Assembly (NCBI GenBank): GCA_014523695.1
Contig: JAATVS010000073.1
Coordinates: forward strand, 1-7,955
From: Nitrososphaerales archaeon TH5895
GTDB taxonomy: Archaea; Thermoproteota; Nitrososphaeria; Nitrososphaerales; Nitrososphaeraceae
Direction of reading: 5' to 3'
Length of the DNA stretch: 7,955 nt
Position 1 is the stretch's first letter; every line of letters begins with the position of its first letter. A program made the position numbers and the translations under genes. Of the stretch, positions 1 to 5,208 are shown one piece after another. The notes beneath the pieces are model-generated. The model was not told where the DNA came from, did no database searches, and saw nothing but the letters and a program-made list of their open reading frames with translations.

Positions 1-16
1 AATGACTGCTGTTTCC

Positions 17-35
17 AAAAAAATAAAAATAAAAG
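17..35 (-). terminator. Oligo-T tract ending minus-strand transcription
   Basis: Read on the minus strand this is a run of T interrupted only by single A residues and opened by a C, lying about 14 bases past the TAA at 49-51. Archaeal RNA polymerase commonly terminates at oligo-T without needing a hairpin. The tract therefore suggests that the decayed gene upstream once had, or still has, a transcript ending here. No strong stem precedes it. Confidence 0.45.
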
Positions 36-48
36 ATTATTTCAGTGG

Positions 49-277
49 TTATTCTGCGTCGCTATCTCCACCATCATCACCCTCCTCTTCAGAAGGTTGT
101 TGTTCCAAAGCAATTCCATTTCGTATGCAGCCCACTGCGCGCTCTCCTTCTGTAGTGAGAGTGAAAAAAGGGTAGGACGACCAGGAAAGAAGCAAGCATA
201 ACCGACCTGGTTACATTCCTACCCGTTGCAAAAGTCTGTGCTATCTCACACAGTACTTCGATGTACTGCTGCCCCAA
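49..277 (-). pseudogene. Decayed small gene, Cys-containing protein with acidic tail
   Basis: No single frame gives a sensible protein, but segments in different frames join into one. One minus frame reads FCNG, a TAG stop at 219-221, then ECNQVGYACFFPGRPTLFSL. Another carries on as TTEGERAVGCIRNGIALEQQ and ends in a very acidic tail rich in E, D and G, stopping at 49-51. The frame switch falls in a CTCTC (plus strand GAGAG, 157-161), where removing one TC unit would join LFSL directly to TTEGERAVG. A TGA also interrupts the first frame a little further upstream. The Cys residues (C-x4-C-x6-C around the TAG) suggest a former metal site, and the T-x-E-G-E-R-A piece recalls the end of a small DNA-binding domain. 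I do not recognise the family. The longest open frame here, TTG at 277 to 89, has only its first part plausible. Sequencing error or programmed recoding are less likely alternatives. Confidence 0.4.
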
Positions 278-375
278 AATTGCACTTTAAATTATAAAAA
301 TGGTTTCTACCGTAGCTTTCAAAATTAGGTTATTATCATCATAATGACATATCTAATTGGCAGTAGCAGCAACAC

Positions 376-672
376 ATGAAAACAATGATGGATAGATTGC
401 AAGTGGAAGAGGATAAACTAAATCTAGAGCTAGAAGAGTCACATGGAGATTATGACAAAATGCGTTTAATATTTGAAAAACGGATTGACCTCTACAAACG
501 CTTCTTGAAGGAGGAAAGTTTAACTGAGCTGGATAGGCTTAGGCCGGAAAACAAAAGAGAATGGACCATGAGTCACCTCTTGAATCTAATCATAGAAAAA
601 GGGTTACGTATCAGAATTACAGACCTTACGAAGCGTGTATATAGACTAGAAAAGGCTAATGGACCAGACTAG
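376..672 (+). CDS. Hypothetical charged helical protein, 98 aa
   Basis: This is an intact frame from ATG to TAG with a strongly charged, helix-favouring composition. Residues 1-57 are rich in E, K, D, R and L with heptad-like spacing (for example LNLELEE and KRIDLYKRFLKEE), as expected of a coiled coil. Residues 62-92 (W-T-M-S-H-L-L-N-L-I-I-E then RITDLTKRVYRLEK) look like two further amphipathic helices. There is no signal peptide, membrane segment or Cys, so it is probably cytoplasmic and possibly oligomeric. I do not recognise a family, and no function can be given. ATG 376 is chosen because it is the first start after an AT-rich element (ACATATCTAA, about 347-356) at the right distance for a leaderless promoter. 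Met4 and Met5 are possible alternatives, and no ribosome-binding site is visible. It stands alone, with noncoding DNA on both sides. Confidence 0.7.
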   Translation: MKTMMDRLQVEEDKLNLELEESHGDYDKMRLIFEKRIDLYKRFLKEESLTELDRLRPENKREWTMSHLLNLIIEKGLRIRITDLTKRVYRLEKANGPD

Positions 673-1178
673 CGGTTGATAACAGCAATTTTCTCTATAT
701 CTCATGTCCCGCTACTGCTGACTATTTCTATTTTCTCTATCCTACACCCTAGATCCTGTGATATGAATTTCTGTACCCTGCGTTCTATCTCTATGCTTTG
801 CATCCCGTGGTAACCATAATTTCAACAGTCCATAACTAACGTTCTTTTGCCAGCGTTCATTATTATTTTGTAATGTATATTCTATCGTAGCCGAAAGCGT
901 ATGTGTAAAGCAATCTACTTATACATTTTAATAGTTGATTCTGAAACTTCTTTAGGAAAGTTAATAATGGCGCTGCATTGGTAACACTAAGTCACGAATG
1001 AATCACTAGTGATTTAGAACAAATATTTGTGCTAAATGGAGTGTATAGAAAGGGGGACCATAAAAACACTGCTGAAATAGTTGCGTGTTTCCATTAAATG
1101 TGTGAGGATCAATGGAGGTAGTTGGAACAATCGCAATATTGTATTTAACGTCGACATACAAAAAACAGGACCTCCTCA
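673..1178. other. Intergenic stretch, no convincing gene; 14-bp palindrome
   Basis: About 500 bases without a protein-like frame on either strand. A pyrimidine-rich, T-containing stretch (about 697-735) follows the 98-residue gene and could end its transcript. A perfect 14-bp palindrome, AATCACTAGTGATT, lies at 1001-1014; it could be an operator for a dimeric regulator, but no gene starts close by. An AT-rich patch near 924-935 resembles a TATA element. The TTG-started frame at 1081-1266 runs through the G-rich hairpin and has no domain-like character, so it is not called. Confidence 0.5.
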
Positions 1179-1255
1179 CCCTCACTATCTATTGGGGGGG
1201 GGCATTCCGCACTTATCGCACTTATCGGTACCCCCGGTGGGGGAGATAGCGGGGG
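1179..1255. other. G/C-rich long hairpin with G-runs and 9-bp tandem repeat
   Basis: This is a sharp G/C island in an AT-rich region. The outer stem pairs CCCTC (1179-1183) with GGGGG (1251-1255, one G-T wobble), then an A/C mismatch, then CTATCT (1185-1190) with AGATAG (1244-1249). Inside, part of a nine-G run (1194-1202) can pair with CCCCC (1231-1235), and CCG (1207-1209) with CGG (1226-1228). The loop carries two exact copies of CGCACTTAT (1208-1216, 1217-1225). The nine-G run plus the G-runs at 1239-1243 and 1251-1255 could also form a G-quadruplex on the plus strand. On the minus strand the hairpin is followed, after about a dozen bases, by six T (plus strand A, 1160-1165). The structure could therefore end or belong to a minus-strand RNA. 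Function unknown. Confidence 0.45.
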
Positions 1256-1285
1256 AAATATTATAAAGCAGTTATTATCAAACAA

Positions 1286-1355
1286 ACGAAAGTCACAATT
1301 AATGAAAGCTTTTACTGTAGACGAAAGTCACAATTAATGAAAGCTCTTATTGTAG
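1286..1355 (+). repeat. Tandem duplication, two 35-bp units
   Basis: Units 1286-1320 and 1321-1355 abut directly and match at 33 of 35 positions; the two differences are both C/T changes near the 3' end. Each unit begins ACGAAAGTCACAATTAATGA and so carries an ATG (1302 and 1337). Because 35 is not a multiple of three, the first ATG opens only an 11-codon frame that stops inside the second unit, while the second ATG opens a 52-codon frame. The pattern suggests a recent duplication of a start region. Confidence 0.9.
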
Positions 1356-1495
1356 ACGGAATGCCTACCGAAGATAGAATTAAATTTATCCATCTCTTGC
1401 TAGGAGATCACGACGAGATCAAGAATATAGTTCTATGCAACAACAACGACGGCAGCAGACAACACTTTCACTCTAATCTGATCCATACCAGATAA
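1337..1495 (+). CDS. Possible small protein, 52 aa
   Basis: An open frame from ATG in the second unit of the tandem repeat to TAA. It opens MKALIVDGMPTEDRIKFI and continues with HLLLGDHDEIKNIVLCNNND, then a His/Asn/Ser-rich end. The beginning (hydrophobic strand, then V-D, then an amphipathic helix and a second hydrophobic strand at IKNIVLC) recalls the first beta-alpha-beta unit of a response-regulator receiver domain. A true receiver domain would be about 120 residues with an acidic pair and a phosphorylated Asp, which are absent, so a truncated relic or an unrelated small protein are both possible. The stop lies just before the terminator tract of the convergent secreted-protein gene. No clear TATA box or ribosome-binding site was found. 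Confidence that it is expressed is low to moderate. Confidence 0.35.
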   Translation: MKALIVDGMPTEDRIKFIHLLLGDHDEIKNIVLCNNNDGSRQHFHSNLIHTR

Positions 1496-1507
1496 AAAAG
1501 AAAAGAA
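1494..1507 (-). terminator. Oligo-T terminator of the small secreted-protein gene
   Basis: On the minus strand this reads CTTTTCTTTTTT with a short extension, starting about 15 bases past the stop codon at 1522-1524. It is a typical archaeal oligo-T ending without a hairpin. Confidence 0.5.
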
Positions 1508-1521
1508 GTCTTGATTAAGGT

Positions 1522-1764
1522 TTATTCGTCGTCGTTTGGATCACATTCTCTATGTGGGTTTCCTGTGTCGTCATCGCTGTCGTCGTTGTCGGTGTCATGA
1601 GGGTTACCTGTTGGATTGCGGAAACCGTGAGGGTCACCTGTTGAAGTTCCCTGTGGGTTACACTTGCCTGGTTCTGCATTTACTGTATTGAGGACTATGC
1701 TTGAGGCCATCATTATCATTGCAACAGCACCGATAATTAGGGCTACAAATACGGTCTTTGACAT
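1522..1764 (-). CDS. Small secreted acidic protein with TG(D/N)PH repeats, 80 aa
   Basis: Residues 1-30 form a clear Sec signal peptide: a Lys at position 3, a long hydrophobic core (VFVALIIGAVAMIMM) and a VNA end, so cleavage probably follows Ala30. The mature part of about 50 residues is hydrophilic and highly acidic. It has three spaced copies of a pentad, TGDPH (42-46), TGNPH (52-56) and TGNPH (67-71), separated by an Asp-rich block (58-66). Two Cys (35 and 74), each next to Pro or Asp, could form a disulfide that closes the repeats into a loop. The regularly spaced His together with Asp suggest metal binding outside the cell, but that is inference. I do not recognise a named family. ATG 1764 fits the signal peptide and lies about 26 bases after a TATA-like element, so the transcript is probably leaderless. 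It is a stand-alone gene, with an oligo-T tract after its stop. Confidence 0.75.
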   Translation of the reverse strand: MSKTVFVALIIGAVAMIMMASSIVLNTVNAEPGKCNPQGTSTGDPHGFRNPTGNPHDTDNDDSDDDTGNPHRECDPNDDE

Positions 1765-1785
1765 TATAATATGTATAGAAAGTAA

Positions 1786-1795
1786 GTATAATAAG
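1786..1795 (-). promoter_or_regulatory. TATA-like box of the small secreted-protein gene
   Basis: The minus strand reads CTTATTATAC, centred about 26 bases before ATG 1764. This spacing is expected when archaeal transcription starts at or next to the start codon, so a leaderless mRNA is likely. Confidence 0.5.
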
Positions 1796-1835
1796 ATTAC
1801 ATAATATTTCTTTGCTTACGGTAAAGTTTGGTTCA

Positions 1836-1988
1836 TCAGATGCAATGGAGTAATTCTTTCTTATCCTGTAGAACTAATGCTAAGGCACCACTACCTTTCA
1901 ACTGGCAAACTAAATTGGAGAAATATAGTCCTTTGAGATCGTTATTAGGTAAGCATTCTGCATCAATGTTACCGTTGTCAACAATAAT
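1836..1988 (-). pseudogene. Possible gene remnant, about 50 codons, no usable start
   Basis: The minus strand is open from just after a TAG (1989-1991) to a TGA (1836-1838). Its translation looks protein-like: it begins IIVDNGNIDAECLPNNDLKG, continues with YFSNLVCQLKGSGALALVL and ends QDKKELLHCI. It has three Cys and balanced charged and hydrophobic residues. There is no ATG, and the only TTG lies near the middle. It could therefore be the 3' end of a gene whose front is lost or disrupted; past the TAG the same frame carries only a short stretch (YCLGIQNSVMR). The overlapping plus-strand TTG frame (1828-2055) looks less natural. No family is recognised, and chance remains a fair explanation. 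Confidence 0.25.
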
Positions 1989-2022
1989 CTATCTCATCAC
2001 GCTATTTTGTATACCAAGACAG

Positions 2023-2031
2023 TATTTTAAG
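2023..2031 (+). promoter_or_regulatory. TATA-like box of the VOC gene
   Basis: TATTTTAAG is centred about 25 bases before the TTG start at 2052. This is the spacing of a leaderless archaeal promoter, and it supports the unusual start codon. Confidence 0.45.
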
Positions 2032-2051
2032 TACAAGATCCTTTTTTTCTC

Positions 2052-2453
2052 TTGAGAAATATACCAACAATAGTACATTTTGAAATTCCTACAGACAATG
2101 TTGAAAAATCAAGAAAATTCTATAGTGGATTATTTGACTGGAATGTAGAAAAATGGACTGGAACAGAGAGTATGCCGGAGGGAATGGAATATTGGACGGT
2201 AATCACTACAGATGATAAAGGACATAAAGCTATCGGCGGAGGATTAATGAAAAGACAAAATCCGCAACAACAAGGAATTATGAACTATATCGATGTAAGA
2301 TCAGTGGATGAGTATTCCTCAAAGGTTGGGAGATTGGGAGGCAAAATAGTAGTACCAAAAATGCCAGTGAAAGGAATGGGTTATTTTGCAGTATGTCTTG
2401 ATACAGAAAATAATACCTTTGGAATATGGGAAACGAATAGTGAAGCAAAGTGA
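2052..2453 (+). CDS. VOC (glyoxalase/dioxygenase-fold) family protein, 133 aa
   Basis: A complete single-module member of the vicinal oxygen chelate superfamily. The opening IVHFEIPTDNVEKSRKFYSG gives the first beta strand with the metal-position His9 and the FYSGLFDW helix end. A central G-G-G-L-M-K-R turn follows, and the second half contains NYIDVRSVDEY, then GYFAVCLDTENNTFGIWE. His9 and Glu127 occupy the usual places of the metal ligands at the ends of the two beta-alpha-beta-beta-beta units. The subgroup resembles the small VOC proteins often annotated glyoxalase/bleomycin resistance-like, where the true substrate is usually unknown, so no reaction is assigned. It is cytoplasmic, with no signal peptide. 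TTG 2052 is the only start between the in-frame TAA at 2028-2030 and the conserved first strand, and a TATA-like box at the right distance supports it. It stands alone, with a T6 tract after the stop. Confidence 0.88.
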   Translation: MRNIPTIVHFEIPTDNVEKSRKFYSGLFDWNVEKWTGTESMPEGMEYWTVITTDDKGHKAIGGGLMKRQNPQQQGIMNYIDVRSVDEYSSKVGRLGGKIVVPKMPVKGMGYFAVCLDTENNTFGIWETNSEAK

Positions 2454-2470
2454 ATCGCTAGATAATAATC

Positions 2471-2480
2471 CCCCTTTTTT
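2471..2480 (+). terminator. Oligo-T terminator after the VOC gene
   Basis: A short C-run leading into six T about 20 bases past the stop codon, followed by a further AT-rich stretch. This fits simple oligo-T termination in archaea. Confidence 0.45.
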
Positions 2481-2684
2481 CATATATTTTACGTTAGCCT
2501 ATTTCTACTACTCTTTTTACAAGATTTATCTTGTGATTATATATTATGTTGTTCGTAGTGGGTTGAAAGCTGAGAAAGCTGAGAAAGGTATGAAAGCGGT
2601 TTTGCAGAAAAAAACTCTCGTCTATGGGCAGGCACATTTAATTTCAACAAATCTTCACATACTAGTTCTTGCTGTACTATATCA

Positions 2685-2694
2685 TTAATATATG
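2685..2694 (+). promoter_or_regulatory. TATA-like box of the four-helix membrane-protein gene
   Basis: TTAATATATG is centred about 33 bases before ATG 2723, predicting a transcript with a leader of only a few bases. The region 2481-2684 before it contains a short repeat of GCTGAGAAA (two copies near 2569-2586) and a weak open frame with no protein-like features. Confidence 0.45.
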
Positions 2695-2722
2695 TGAATT
2701 TTCTACAAATGATCATCGATAG

Positions 2723-3151
2723 ATGAAAACTACCAAAACTAAGGTTGCAATCGCTCTACTGGGAGTTTCATTGATATTGTTGACATTGTACGGAATTGAT
2801 GTTGTTATAATTTTCTCCTCCGGATCCAGCCAAACTACAGAAGACCCGCGAGGATTTCTCCCACTCGATGAGAAAGCAAGAGGCTCAGCATTTGGTGGAG
2901 GCGCAGTGATCATGTCAATTATTGCTTTTGTAATCGCAAGAAAGGAACGATCAAGCTTGGTTTCGATATTGCTTCTTGTAAATGGAGGACTAATTATTGC
3001 TGGAATTCTTGCCGTAGCTGGTGGATTGGGAACGACTTCATTGGTCTCGACTATTGCGATGGGCATCATTCTAGTATTTTTGGGTATATGGAAAGCTCTC
3101 ATAGATAGAAGGACCCCCACAACACAGGATTATAGATCAAAGATCAGGTAA
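2723..3151 (+). CDS. Hypothetical four-helix membrane protein, 142 aa
   Basis: Four hydrophobic segments are visible, at about residues 8-32, 55-73, 78-101 and 105-127. Loop 33-54 is polar, with a run of S, Q, T, E, D and P ending in LDEKARG, and probably sits on the outside. The second and third helices are joined by a short charged turn (ARKERSS), and the tail (DRRTPTTQDYRSKIR) is basic, so both termini are likely cytoplasmic by the positive-inside rule. Helices 2 to 4 are Gly-rich (AFGGG, VNGGL, AVAGG), which allows tight packing. I recognise no transporter or enzyme motif. ATG 2723 is chosen because Lys-rich MKTTKTK precedes the first helix and a TATA-like box lies upstream. A long frame on the opposite strand of the same region is a shadow. 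It is probably a single-gene transcript. Confidence 0.75.
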   Translation: MKTTKTKVAIALLGVSLILLTLYGIDVVIIFSSGSSQTTEDPRGFLPLDEKARGSAFGGGAVIMSIIAFVIARKERSSLVSILLLVNGGLIIAGILAVAGGLGTTSLVSTIAMGIILVFLGIWKALIDRRTPTTQDYRSKIR

Positions 3152-3187
3152 CATTATTCTATATCATTTAATCCCTAATCTAATATG

Positions 3188-3244
3188 AGGAACTATTTGT
3201 TGCTGCATTATGATCAATACGGTTGTCGCTACAACTAAGTTCCT
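3188..3244 (+). other. Possible hairpin downstream of the membrane-protein gene
   Basis: AGGAACT (3188-3194) is complementary to AGTTCCT (3238-3244), and just inside it GTTG (3199-3202) can pair with CAAC (3232-3235) after a small internal loop. A competing short hairpin, GTTGT-CGCT-ACAAC, lies at 3222-3235. No T-run follows, so it is not a classical terminator. It may stabilise the 3' end of the transcript or have no role. Confidence 0.3.
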
Positions 3245-3367
3245 TCTAGCCTTCCGAATTCTGTTGAAAAGTGAACTCAATGTTTATTCTATCTATCTAA
3301 ATAAGGGTATAAACCAATACATATTTCATATAATATATCGATCCTAAGAATGAAATCTATAGTCAAG

Positions 3368-3375
3368 GTATAAAG
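3368..3375 (+). promoter_or_regulatory. TATA-like box of the zinc-ribbon gene
   Basis: GTATAAAG is centred about 38 bases before ATG 3410, which would give a leader of roughly 10-14 bases. A second AT-rich element (TTATATTCATT, 3388-3398) is too close to the ATG to serve as the TATA box. Confidence 0.4.
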
Positions 3376-3409
3376 GATACAACACCATTATATTCATTAT
3401 CAATAAAGA

Positions 3410-3922
3410 ATGAGTTCTACCTTGTGTGTAAGATGTGGATCTGATCTAGTACCCTTTTCTTATTGCAAGGTATGTAATCAGGTTGTTAGATTTGTATGTT
3501 CATCATGTAATATGATTTCAGATGAAAGGTTCCATCTTTACTGTAAAGAAGTATCAAAAAATGATGTTAAGTTATTACAATCAAAAAAGGAACTAGGGAG
3601 AGGACAAATTCTAATTGATACTGTTAAATCAAGAGCAGTTCAAAAGAGCATAGTTGGTCATGAAAAACACGAAAATGATGTGGTTGGTTTACCATTTAAT
3701 AGATGGAACGATTATCTAATATCATCATTGTCCTCGTTTATCACGTCTATTTATAATAATCAAGATCAACTTAACGAACAGCTTAGATATTCCTCGGTTA
3801 ATCTATCATCATCATATTTATCAACTTTCTTTGAATACTTGAAGCTAATTAATAGCTATTGGATGAAAGTATATACACATAACAGTAACAGGCTTCTCGG
3901 AAATAGACTTACTTCCTTATAG
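3410..3922 (+). CDS. Double zinc-ribbon protein with helical C-terminus, 170 aa
   Basis: The first 45 residues hold eight potential zinc ligands in two sets: C6-x2-C9 with C19-x2-C22, then C30-x2-C33 with H42-x2-C45. This is the layout of two small zinc ribbons or knuckles in series. Residues 46-95 are charged and probably a linker. Residues 96-170 contain W99, then long helix-favouring segments rich in Ser, Tyr, Leu and Asn (for example YLISSLSSFITSIYNN and STFFEYLKLINSYWMKVY), with no true membrane span. Such ribbons in archaea bind nucleic acid or protein partners, but the partner is not visible here and I do not recognise the C-terminal family. ATG 3410 keeps the first Cys pair and follows a TATA-like box; no ribosome-binding site is present. 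It is convergent with the copC gene across a gap of about 106 bases. Confidence 0.75.
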   Translation: MSSTLCVRCGSDLVPFSYCKVCNQVVRFVCSSCNMISDERFHLYCKEVSKNDVKLLQSKKELGRGQILIDTVKSRAVQKSIVGHEKHENDVVGLPFNRWNDYLISSLSSFITSIYNNQDQLNEQLRYSSVNLSSSYLSTFFEYLKLINSYWMKVYTHNSNRLLGNRLTSL

Positions 3923-4000
3923 GAATTCAATAACACCCTGATGTTATCAACGCCATCTCAATACATTTGTTTGTCATAGGATCACATCAAATATGATGGT

Positions 4001-4005
4001 AAAAA
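4001..4005 (-). terminator. Weak oligo-T tract after copC
   Basis: The minus strand has five T (within TATTTTTACC) about 25 bases past the copC stop codon, inside the gap between copC and the convergent zinc-ribbon gene. It is short, so the assignment is weak. Confidence 0.25.
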
Positions 4006-4028
4006 TACAAGCATACCAGGCTTATTTC

Positions 4029-4793
4029 TCAAGGAGGATTTTTTATGTCGAAATTAAAGCCATAGTTCAAATCGTAAGCTTCAGTCCTTTGAACTGTCGT
4101 CTTCACTTCCCACTCTCCTGGTTGACTAAGATATCCACCTGATCCGCTGTACTCACCTTCACCTACCTTAGGCAGTTCAGCAGAAATTGGTCCTATTCCA
4201 GCTTGTTTGTTACTAAATACCAGGAAAACAGTTTTGATATTAGTAGGGGCTTTTCCATCAGAGTCAGACAGCGTTACAGTAAAGTTATTATTTATTCCTG
4301 AATAGAATGGAGATATCTCATATGTAAGATTAACATTGTCTATACTAGTGCTATTTGCGAAGTCATTATTTATCATGGCGTCCATATCAGTCTCCGATCT
4401 GTTAGCTCCTGTTGATACAGTAAATACATAGGAACCCTTTGTGATGTGACCATCATCCTTTGACAGAGCGAGCCAAGAAACGGTATAAATGCCTGGCTCC
4501 AATTTCGAGGTATCCATAGATATTGAAGTTTCTCGAGGATTGTTAGAGCTGACCTCGTAATCATTCTTATCTACTCTTACATTATCTGAGTTAGTTACAT
4601 GAATATAGCTAGCTTTTGGTTCTGGTCTTTCGGAGTATACGATTACCACCTTTTCGGGAAGAGTTCCATTTTCTCCAACAACTGAGTTAGACTGAGGTGT
4701 ATATGAAGTTGGATTTGCGTGCGAATAAACATTTTGAGGAATTAGATTGCCAATTAGAAACATCATGATAGCAAATGGAATTAATAAAGTCAC
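4029..4793 (-). CDS. CopC-domain copper-binding protein with C-terminal YtkA-like domain, 254 aa
   Basis: A secreted or membrane-facing copper-binding protein. Residues 1-24 are a hydrophobic signal segment ending in VYS, so the mature protein would begin at His25. Residues 25-126 form a CopC domain: HANPTSYTPQ at the start, VVIVYSERPEP, then LEPGIYTVSWLALSKDDGHI and GSYVFTV. In CopC proteins the mature N-terminal His, with the Asp and His of a DGH motif, forms the Cu(II) site; here these are His25, Asp114 and His116. The Met-rich Cu(I) site of some CopC proteins is not seen. Residues about 155-250 resemble the YtkA-like domain that accompanies CopC and CopD in other prokaryotes. GTG 4793 is the only in-frame start after an upstream TAA and gives a signal segment without the usual basic residue. 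An ATG at 4818 would give a better one if one base of a GGG were absent. The gene lies downstream of copD. Confidence 0.87.
   Translation of the reverse strand: MTLLIPFAIMMFLIGNLIPQNVYSHANPTSYTPQSNSVVGENGTLPEKVVIVYSERPEPKASYIHVTNSDNVRVDKNDYEVSSNNPRETSISMDTSKLEPGIYTVSWLALSKDDGHITKGSYVFTVSTGANRSETDMDAMINNDFANSTSIDNVNLTYEISPFYSGINNNFTVTLSDSDGKAPTNIKTVFLVFSNKQAGIGPISAELPKVGEGEYSGSGGYLSQPGEWEVKTTVQRTEAYDLNYGFNFDIKNPP
4151..4268 (-). repeat. Inverted duplication, left copy (inside copC)
   Basis: This 118-base part of the YtkA-like coding region recurs on the other strand at 7630-7745. By eye the match is 114 of 116 aligned bases, plus a 2-base gap (ATCAAAACTG here, ATCAACTG in the copy). Homology stops abruptly at both ends. 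The inner ends of the pair are about 3.36 kb apart. Confidence 0.93.
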
Positions 4794-5208
4794 TGATAAA
4801 TTAACCCTTTATTGTCATAATATCTAAATTTCGTCATTAGTTCATTATTCCCTCTTTCTCTTTCAACGTATCTCTTATCTCTCCGCATTCATAAACCTTA
4901 TAGTACATCTCTCGACAAGATAAGACTAATTACTTCTATTCATGTTCGATCCTTTGTTTGTCCATTGATATCCATTATCCAGACTATCAGCATTTCTAAT
5001 TTCTTCATAACAAATATATCAATCAGATCGTTATAACTAAAAAAATACTATGATGATATATAAATTCGGACAAAACGTAAATTCTTATCAGTCTGAAGTG
5101 CTTGAAAACCATTTACATGTCTCGAATATGTAGTCGAAATAACAGCAAAAGGTATTACTAGGAGATCTCACAATCATCCATTAGTACACCTCAATACAAA
5201 CTCGATGT
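4794..5208. other. Intergenic region between copD and copC
   Basis: About 415 AT-rich bases with no convincing gene on either strand. The part next to copC holds its promoter-like element. The longest oddity is a 27-codon plus-strand frame at 5050-5133 beginning ATGATG, with nothing to support expression. The length of this gap argues that copC is transcribed separately from copD instead of by simple read-through. Confidence 0.5.
4818..4830 (-). promoter_or_regulatory. Weak TATA-like box of copC
   Basis: The minus strand reads AATTTAGATATTA, centred about 31 bases before GTG 4793, which predicts a start of transcription a few bases before that codon. If this is the real promoter, the ATG at 4818 would lie outside the message and GTG would be the true start. 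Confidence 0.35.

Noticed and set aside
1001..1014. AATCACTAGTGATT resembles a common TA-cloning vector junction
   Set aside because: The match to the vector sequence is only about 12 bases and the flanks differ on both sides, so it is a chance palindrome and not contamination.
1081..1266. Plus-strand open frame of 61 codons
   Set aside because: It starts at TTG, runs through the G-rich hairpin and tandem repeat, and its low-complexity translation has no domain or promoter support.
1828..2055. Plus-strand open frame of 75 codons
   Set aside because: TTG start, unnatural composition, overlaps the promoter and start of the VOC gene, and is opposite a more protein-like minus-strand frame.
2386..2688. 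Plus-strand open frame of 100 codons
   Set aside because: Its start lies inside the VOC gene in another frame; it then crosses the T-run and AT-rich spacer with no recognisable features.
2713..3120. Minus-strand open frame of 135 codons
   Set aside because: Shadow of the four-helix membrane-protein gene, which has a better start, promoter and membrane-segment pattern.
4373..4564. Minus-strand open frame of 63 codons
   Set aside because: Lies inside copC in another frame; the copC frame carries the recognisable domain.
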